This document shows, in pieces, positions 7,679 to 10,099 of a stretch of 10,099 nt of DNA. Made by a program: the position numbers and the translations under genes. The stretch is from NCBI GenBank assembly GCA_045640985.1, contig JAZUFZ010000028.1, forward strand, positions 1 to 10,099, written 5' to 3'. A model generated the notes under the pieces. That model did no database searches, was not told where the DNA came from, and saw only the letters and a program-made list of their open reading frames with translations. Position 1 is the stretch's first letter; each line of letters starts with the position of its first letter. Source of the stretch: Colimorpha sp045640985 (GTDB lineage Bacteria; Bacteroidota; Bacteroidia; Bacteroidales; P3).

Positions 7679-8731
7679 ATGAAAAAACTCAATCTCATTC
7701 TCGGAATCGCACTGCTGCTTTTCACCTCCTGCAAGGACACCCCTGTCCTTGAATCCACAGAAAATCCCAACGCCGCCATCCTGCTGAACGAAGGCAACTG
7801 GAACCTCAACGACGCCTCACTATCCAGCCTTGACCTGGACGGCAACATCACAAACGGCCTCTTCGCAGCCCGAAACCACCGAGGCCTCGGCGACGTGGCT
7901 CAGGACCTCCAGCGCTATGGCAACAAAATCTACACTGTGGTCACCTACAGCAACACCGTTGAAGTTACAGACCTTAATCTCAACAGTATCAAGCAGATTT
8001 CGCTTCCCAACCGACTGCCGCGGTACATCGCCTTCCACGACGGCAAAGCCTACGTCTCCTGCTACGACCACAACATACTCCGCCTCGACACCGCAACCCT
8101 TGAAGTCGAAGCCGTCTGCCCCGTCACCGGGCTCAACCCCGAAGGGCTCGCCATCCAGAACGGACACATCTTTGTGGCACACGGCTGGGAATACAGCGAC
8201 CAGGGAGCCTACGGTACCATCTACGACAGCACACTCTCCGTTATCGACCTTGCTACCTTCACCGAAACCGGCCATATCACCCTCGGAATCAACCCCTCCA
8301 AGATCATTTCTGTAGATGAAAACACCATAGCCATACTTACCCTGGGCGATTACGGTGCCTCCCAGCCCTCGCTCTGGCTCCTCAACACCCGCACGCTGCA
8401 GCCCACCAATACCCATCAGCCCGCAGCAGGCATCTGCGTATCTGACGGCATCCTCTACGGCTATCAGGCCACCTACGACTTCCAGACCTACAGCAACATC
8501 GTATCCTTCTTCACCCTCAACCCGGCCACGCCTGCCACGCCCGAGCCCCTCACCATCAGCCACACCTTCACCGACCCCTACTGCATCGCGGTCAATCCAC
8601 AGAACGGGCAGATACTCATCGCCAACAGCCCCTACGGCTCACTCGGTGACCTCTACTGCTTCACCCCCCAGGGCGAACCCCTCTGGAACGTTGAAACCGG
8701 CTACTACCCCTCCCGCATCCTCTTCCTGTAG
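7679..8731 (+). CDS. btuG: BtuG-like surface lipoprotein, cobalamin-binding beta-propeller
   Basis: The product has 350 residues. It starts with a lipoprotein signal: hydrophobic residues 4-15, then FTSC with the lipidated cysteine at residue 18, followed by KD, a charged stretch that can favour surface display in Bacteroidetes. The rest is a YncE-like/DUF5074-like beta-propeller. Repeated blade motifs include GNKIYTVVTYSNTVEVTDL, DGKAYVSCYDHNILRLD, NGHIFVAHGWEYS, STLSVIDLATFTETGHI and NGQILIANSPYG. BtuG of Bacteroides thetaiotaomicron is a lipoprotein of this kind that binds cobalamin very tightly and caps BtuB. The start lies two bases after the btuB stop, so the genes are surely co-transcribed and probably translationally coupled. 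It shares the riboswitch control. The linker NPATPATPEPLT near residues 280-291 is proline-rich. Function is inferred from fold and context; no individual cobalamin-binding residue was identified. Confidence 0.82.
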   Translation: MKKLNLILGIALLLFTSCKDTPVLESTENPNAAILLNEGNWNLNDASLSSLDLDGNITNGLFAARNHRGLGDVAQDLQRYGNKIYTVVTYSNTVEVTDLNLNSIKQISLPNRLPRYIAFHDGKAYVSCYDHNILRLDTATLEVEAVCPVTGLNPEGLAIQNGHIFVAHGWEYSDQGAYGTIYDSTLSVIDLATFTETGHITLGINPSKIISVDENTIAILTLGDYGASQPSLWLLNTRTLQPTNTHQPAAGICVSDGILYGYQATYDFQTYSNIVSFFTLNPATPATPEPLTISHTFTDPYCIAVNPQNGQILIANSPYGSLGDLYCFTPQGEPLWNVETGYYPSRILFL

Positions 8732-8761
8732 CAGACTCAGCGCCTGACCCAGCAACGGAAT

Positions 8762-8808
8762 CACCCGTCCCTGTCTCCGCGTCATGCCGCCCAGACAGGG
8801 ACGGCGTG
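8762..8808 (+). terminator. Long GC-rich hairpin after btuG, possible terminator
   Basis: CCGTCCCTGTCT (8765-8776) pairs perfectly with AGACAGGGACGG (8793-8804) around a 16-base loop. Allowing one bulged C at 8805, the stem extends by three pairs (8762-8764 with 8806-8808). It begins 31 bases after the btuG stop, where a terminator is expected. However, a G run follows instead of a T tract. It may end transcription poorly, protect the mRNA 3' end, or be a dispersed repeat. Confidence 0.45.
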
Positions 8809-8846
8809 TCGGGGGGGAATGGTTGTAGTTTCGCTGTCCCACAGAC

Positions 8847-8901
8847 GGCCTTACCACGGCCTTACCACGGAGTTACCACAGAGATACCACAGAGTTGCCA
8901 T
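8847..8901. repeat. Five 11-bp tandem repeats (ACCAC core)
   Basis: Five consecutive 11-base units run GGCCTTACCAC, GGCCTTACCAC, GGAGTTACCAC, AGAGATACCAC and AGAGTTGCCAT. The first two are identical and the later ones drift. One unit equals about one turn of the DNA helix, so each ACCAC core faces the same side. Arrays of ACCAC/AGAG type occur between genes in many bacteria; I know of no established function. Confidence 0.85.
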
Positions 8902-8940
8902 CCGATTCGGAACAGCGTCGATTTGCTCAATCTTTTCATT

Positions 8941-8963
8941 ACACGAATATTTATATTTCGTGT
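8941..8963. repeat. Short inverted repeat ACACGAA / TTCGTGT
   Basis: ACACGAA (8941-8947) and TTCGTGT (8957-8963) are perfect 7-base arms around a nine-base AT-rich loop. The arms share the ATTCGTG theme with the larger inverted repeat at 8975-9030. Confidence 0.6.
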
Positions 8964-8974
8964 GGCTCCGCCCC

Positions 8975-9030
8975 ATTCGTGAAATTCGTGTTCTCTAATA
9001 GATGAATGAATGAACACGAATCACACGAAT
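8975..9030. repeat. Imperfect 19-bp inverted repeat built of ATTCGTG
   Basis: The arm at 8975-8993 (ATTCGTGAAATTCGTGTTC) pairs with 9012-9030 (GAACACGAATCACACGAAT) with two mismatches, around an 18-base loop. Each arm holds ATTCGTG twice. The loop carries GAATGAAT repeats. Intergenic sequences of the ATTCGTG kind are widespread in Bacteroidales as far as I recall; no function is known to me. Confidence 0.75.
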
Positions 9031-9104
9031 TACCATAATTCCGTCACTTTTCCCTGCAGATCGGCCGTTTGCCTGCCCAAACTATTAAGCCGTAGAAATC
9101 CGAT

Positions 9105-9140
9105 ACCGTTCCGTCTGGGAAAGCGAATAACGGTTTTTTT
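9105..9140 (+). terminator. Weak hairpin with T tract
   Basis: ACCGTT (9105-9110) can pair with AACGGT (9129-9134), and the second arm runs into seven Ts (9134-9140). The stem is short and the loop is 18 bases, so this is a weak candidate terminator. It lies about 370 bases after btuG and could catch read-through from that operon. Confidence 0.3.
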
Positions 9141-9190
9141 ACGACATTTACGCTATCCTATTGATTTATAGCGAGAATCATCCGACATTC

Positions 9191-9230
9191 AACCGACATA
9201 AACCGACATTGATGTCGGTTCGTGGCAGAT
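9191..9230. repeat. 40-bp repeat, copy 1, with 9-bp cruciform arms
   Basis: This block agrees with 9313-9352 at 34 of 40 positions in direct orientation. It holds AACCGACAT twice in tandem and then ATGTCGGTT, so 9201-9209 and 9212-9220 are perfect 9-base arms separated by only TG. The two direct copies are ten bases apart, one helix turn, as in clustered protein-binding sites. Confidence 0.8.
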
Positions 9231-9312
9231 AAAATTGAAAAATCCACCCAAAAACCATTTCTGAAATCCGACCGTTTTTCGAGTCACACGACTGACCGCT
9301 TTCCCGAGTCCG

Positions 9313-9352
9313 AACCGACATGAACCGACATAAATGTCGGTTTTTGGCGGAT
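9313..9352. repeat. 40-bp repeat, copy 2, with 9-bp cruciform arms
   Basis: This is the second copy, starting 122 bases after the first. AACCGACAT at 9313-9321 and 9323-9331, then ATGTCGGTT at 9334-9342, give perfect 9-base arms with AA between. The second arm runs into five Ts in all, so on the plus strand this copy could also act as a terminator. Confidence 0.8.
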
Positions 9353-9364
9353 GAATGTCGGATG

Positions 9365-9525
9365 CTATCCACAGACTACCAGCAAGATACGCAAAAAGTC
9401 ATCAAAAATCGAAATTTCATTCATTTATTCGGTGTGCGCACGCGTATGGCTTGGCAACCCAACATCTGATATTGGCTCCCATCTACGCATTTTTTCCGAA
9501 TGAACCTTATTTGTTCGGTTCCAAT
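9365..9525. other. Non-coding stretch between the repeat element and the small coiled-coil gene
   Basis: No gene, promoter or strong hairpin was found. Short features such as the palindrome GTGCGCAC at 9434-9441 and the pair GAACC / GGTTC around 9502-9522 are too small to interpret. No clear terminator is seen for the minus-strand gene that ends at 9526. Confidence 0.5.
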
Positions 9526-9834
9526 CTAATCATCCAAAGCTGCACTATCCAGTTCACGTCCGATACATTCTTTGAATTGGATTTCATCTTTTAGGGCTGC
9601 TGTTATCTGCTTCAACTGCTGTCGGATGGAATCGTATTGCTGCTGGAGTTGGGCGTGCCTGGATTTGTCGGCCTCGGCATTCATCTGCTGCTTCAAGGCA
9701 GAGGACTGCTGTTTCAAGGCCTTGATCTTGCTGAGACTATCCTCAACGAACTTGTCAAATTCAGGAGAATAGGGGTCGATGTTAGGAGCGGGTAGAACAT
9801 CAAAAGAATCTTTCTGTAATGAAGATAAGTCCAT
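9526..9834 (-). CDS. Small coiled-coil protein of unknown function
   Basis: I do not recognise this 102-residue protein. After a proline-containing start (MDLSSLQKDSFDVLPAPNID), residues from about 24 to 86 are strongly helical and rich in Q, K, A and L. Heptad-like spacing is seen in KIKALKQQSSALKQQM and QLQQQYDSIRQQLKQITAAL, which suggests a coiled coil. There is no signal peptide or membrane segment, so it is probably cytoplasmic. The end is acidic (DSAALDD). The coherent amphipathic composition supports a real gene over the opposite-strand frame. It stands alone, diverging from the promoter at 9904-9935, next to repeats and a transposase remnant, so it may be accessory. No good -7 element was found upstream on the minus strand, which lowers confidence. 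Confidence 0.6.
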   Translation of the reverse strand: MDLSSLQKDSFDVLPAPNIDPYSPEFDKFVEDSLSKIKALKQQSSALKQQMNAEADKSRHAQLQQQYDSIRQQLKQITAALKDEIQFKECIGRELDSAALDD

Positions 9835-9903
9835 AACAACTGTATTTTGGGTTAATAATAACTAACATAAGGGGAGTTCTATAAATTAAAAAATTGTTAA
9901 TCA

Positions 9904-9935
9904 TTTGTTTATGTCAATATTTTTTCATATCTTTG
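9904..9935 (+). promoter_or_regulatory. Bacteroidetes-type promoter reading into the transposase fragment
   Basis: TTTG at 9904-9907 and TATCTTTG at 9928-9935 are 20 bases apart, a close match to the -33 and -7 consensus. The start of transcription would be near 9942, only about 17 bases before an ATG at 9959. That ATG opens a frame of just ten codons, so the promoter has lost, or been separated from, its proper gene. Confidence 0.75.
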
Positions 9936-9957
9936 CAAAATAATTGAAGAGTCTTGA

Positions 9958-10099
9958 TATGGCATACAAGGTTACCGTGGCCATCCCCTGACTGAAAAGC
10001 AGAAGGAGAACAACAGAAAGAAATCATCCACGAGAAGTCGCGTCGAACATGTGTTCGGATTTATGGAGCAAACAATGCATGGTCTGATTTTTCGAGGGG
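9958..10099 (+). pseudogene. 5'-truncated IS5-family-like transposase fragment, runs off the window
   Basis: The frame beginning after the TGA at 9955-9957 reads QGYRGHPLTEKQKENNRKK, then RSRVEHVFGFMEQTMHGLIF. This resembles the C-terminal part of transposases of the IS5 group, where GYR(G/N)HPLTE is followed by RVEH(V/I)FGF. The glutamate of RVEH is probably the last residue of the DDE catalytic triad. Everything N-terminal of GYRGHP is missing: the bases before 9958 are an AT-rich promoter region with stops, so both catalytic aspartates are absent. The fragment cannot be an active enzyme as it stands. It continues past the end of the window, so the element's right end is not visible. Confidence 0.8.

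Larger units (their letters stand above)
9179..9364. mobile_element. 186-bp non-coding element with 50-bp imperfect terminal inverted repeats
   Basis: The ends are CATCCGACATTC (9179-9190) and its exact reverse complement GAATGTCGGATG (9353-9364). Extending inward, 9179-9228 and the reverse complement of 9315-9364 agree at 43 of 50 positions. The ends contain CCGACAT at 9182, 9193 and 9203 and inverted at 9212 on the left, and 9315, 9325, inverted at 9334 and 9355 on the right. The 86-base centre codes for nothing I can recognise. The form resembles a MITE or other small palindromic repeat. No target duplication directly abuts the ends; GCTATCC occurs at 9152-9158 and 9364-9370, which may be chance. 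The structure is certain, mobility is inferred. Confidence 0.6.

Noticed and set aside
7820..8563. Minus-strand open frame of 247 codons inside btuG
   Set aside because: The C-rich btuG codons leave few stops on the other strand. The glycine- and valine-rich translation has no family features.
8847..9364. Possible CRISPR array in the repeat-rich region
   Set aside because: Repeats are short, of several unrelated kinds and either contiguous or palindromic, with no regular spacers and no cas genes nearby.
9178..9372. Minus-strand 64-codon frame across the palindromic element
   Set aside because: It almost exactly covers the repeat element, its sequence reflects the repeats, and it has no initiation signals.
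9958..10099. Start of an intact insertion sequence
   Set aside because: The visible translation is from the C-terminal part of a transposase and the frame is closed by TGA immediately upstream, so the element is truncated here.

Overview
The window looks like chromosomal DNA from a member of the Bacteroidetes, probably order Bacteroidales. Three observations support this. Three upstream regions carry the Bacteroidetes promoter form (TTG or TTTG at -33, then TAnnTTTG at -7). Start codons follow A-rich stretches rather than strong Shine-Dalgarno sites. The gene content also fits: a long YidC with an extended periplasmic domain, and a TonB-dependent receptor paired with a surface beta-propeller lipoprotein. 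I do not name a genus.

Layout, left to right. Positions 1-156 hold the 3' end of yidD. A 457-base gap follows, with an AT-rich hairpin and then a promoter and a short leader hairpin for yidC (614-2593). A sodium/proton antiporter of the NhaD type (2627-4033) follows 33 bases later and may share the transcript, which ends at a strong inverted repeat with a T tract (4059-4108). Next is a single membrane-anchored, lytic-transglycosylase-like protein with a very acidic C-terminus (4147-5415).

The centre of interest is a vitamin B12 uptake operon. It has a promoter with an overlapping palindrome (5433-5462), a well-formed cobalamin riboswitch (5515-5675), a BtuB-like outer-membrane TonB-dependent receptor (5697-7676) and, two bases after its stop, a BtuG-like surface lipoprotein (7679-8731). 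In the known Bacteroides system BtuG captures cobalamin at the cell surface and passes it to BtuB for TonB-driven import, and the riboswitch lowers expression when cobalamin is plentiful. No BtuC, BtuD or BtuF gene is visible here.

The right end (8732-10099) is accessory in character. About 800 non-coding bases hold several kinds of repeat: a long hairpin, five 11-bp tandem units, ATTCGTG inverted repeats, and a compact 186-bp element with 50-bp imperfect terminal inverted repeats built from CCGACAT. A small coiled-coil protein of unknown function lies on the minus strand (9526-9834). The window ends in a 5'-truncated transposase fragment sitting directly behind an intact-looking promoter. 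I see no wholly new multi-gene system. The best leads are the 186-bp inverted-repeat element, the palindrome over the B12 promoter, and the transglycosylase-like protein.
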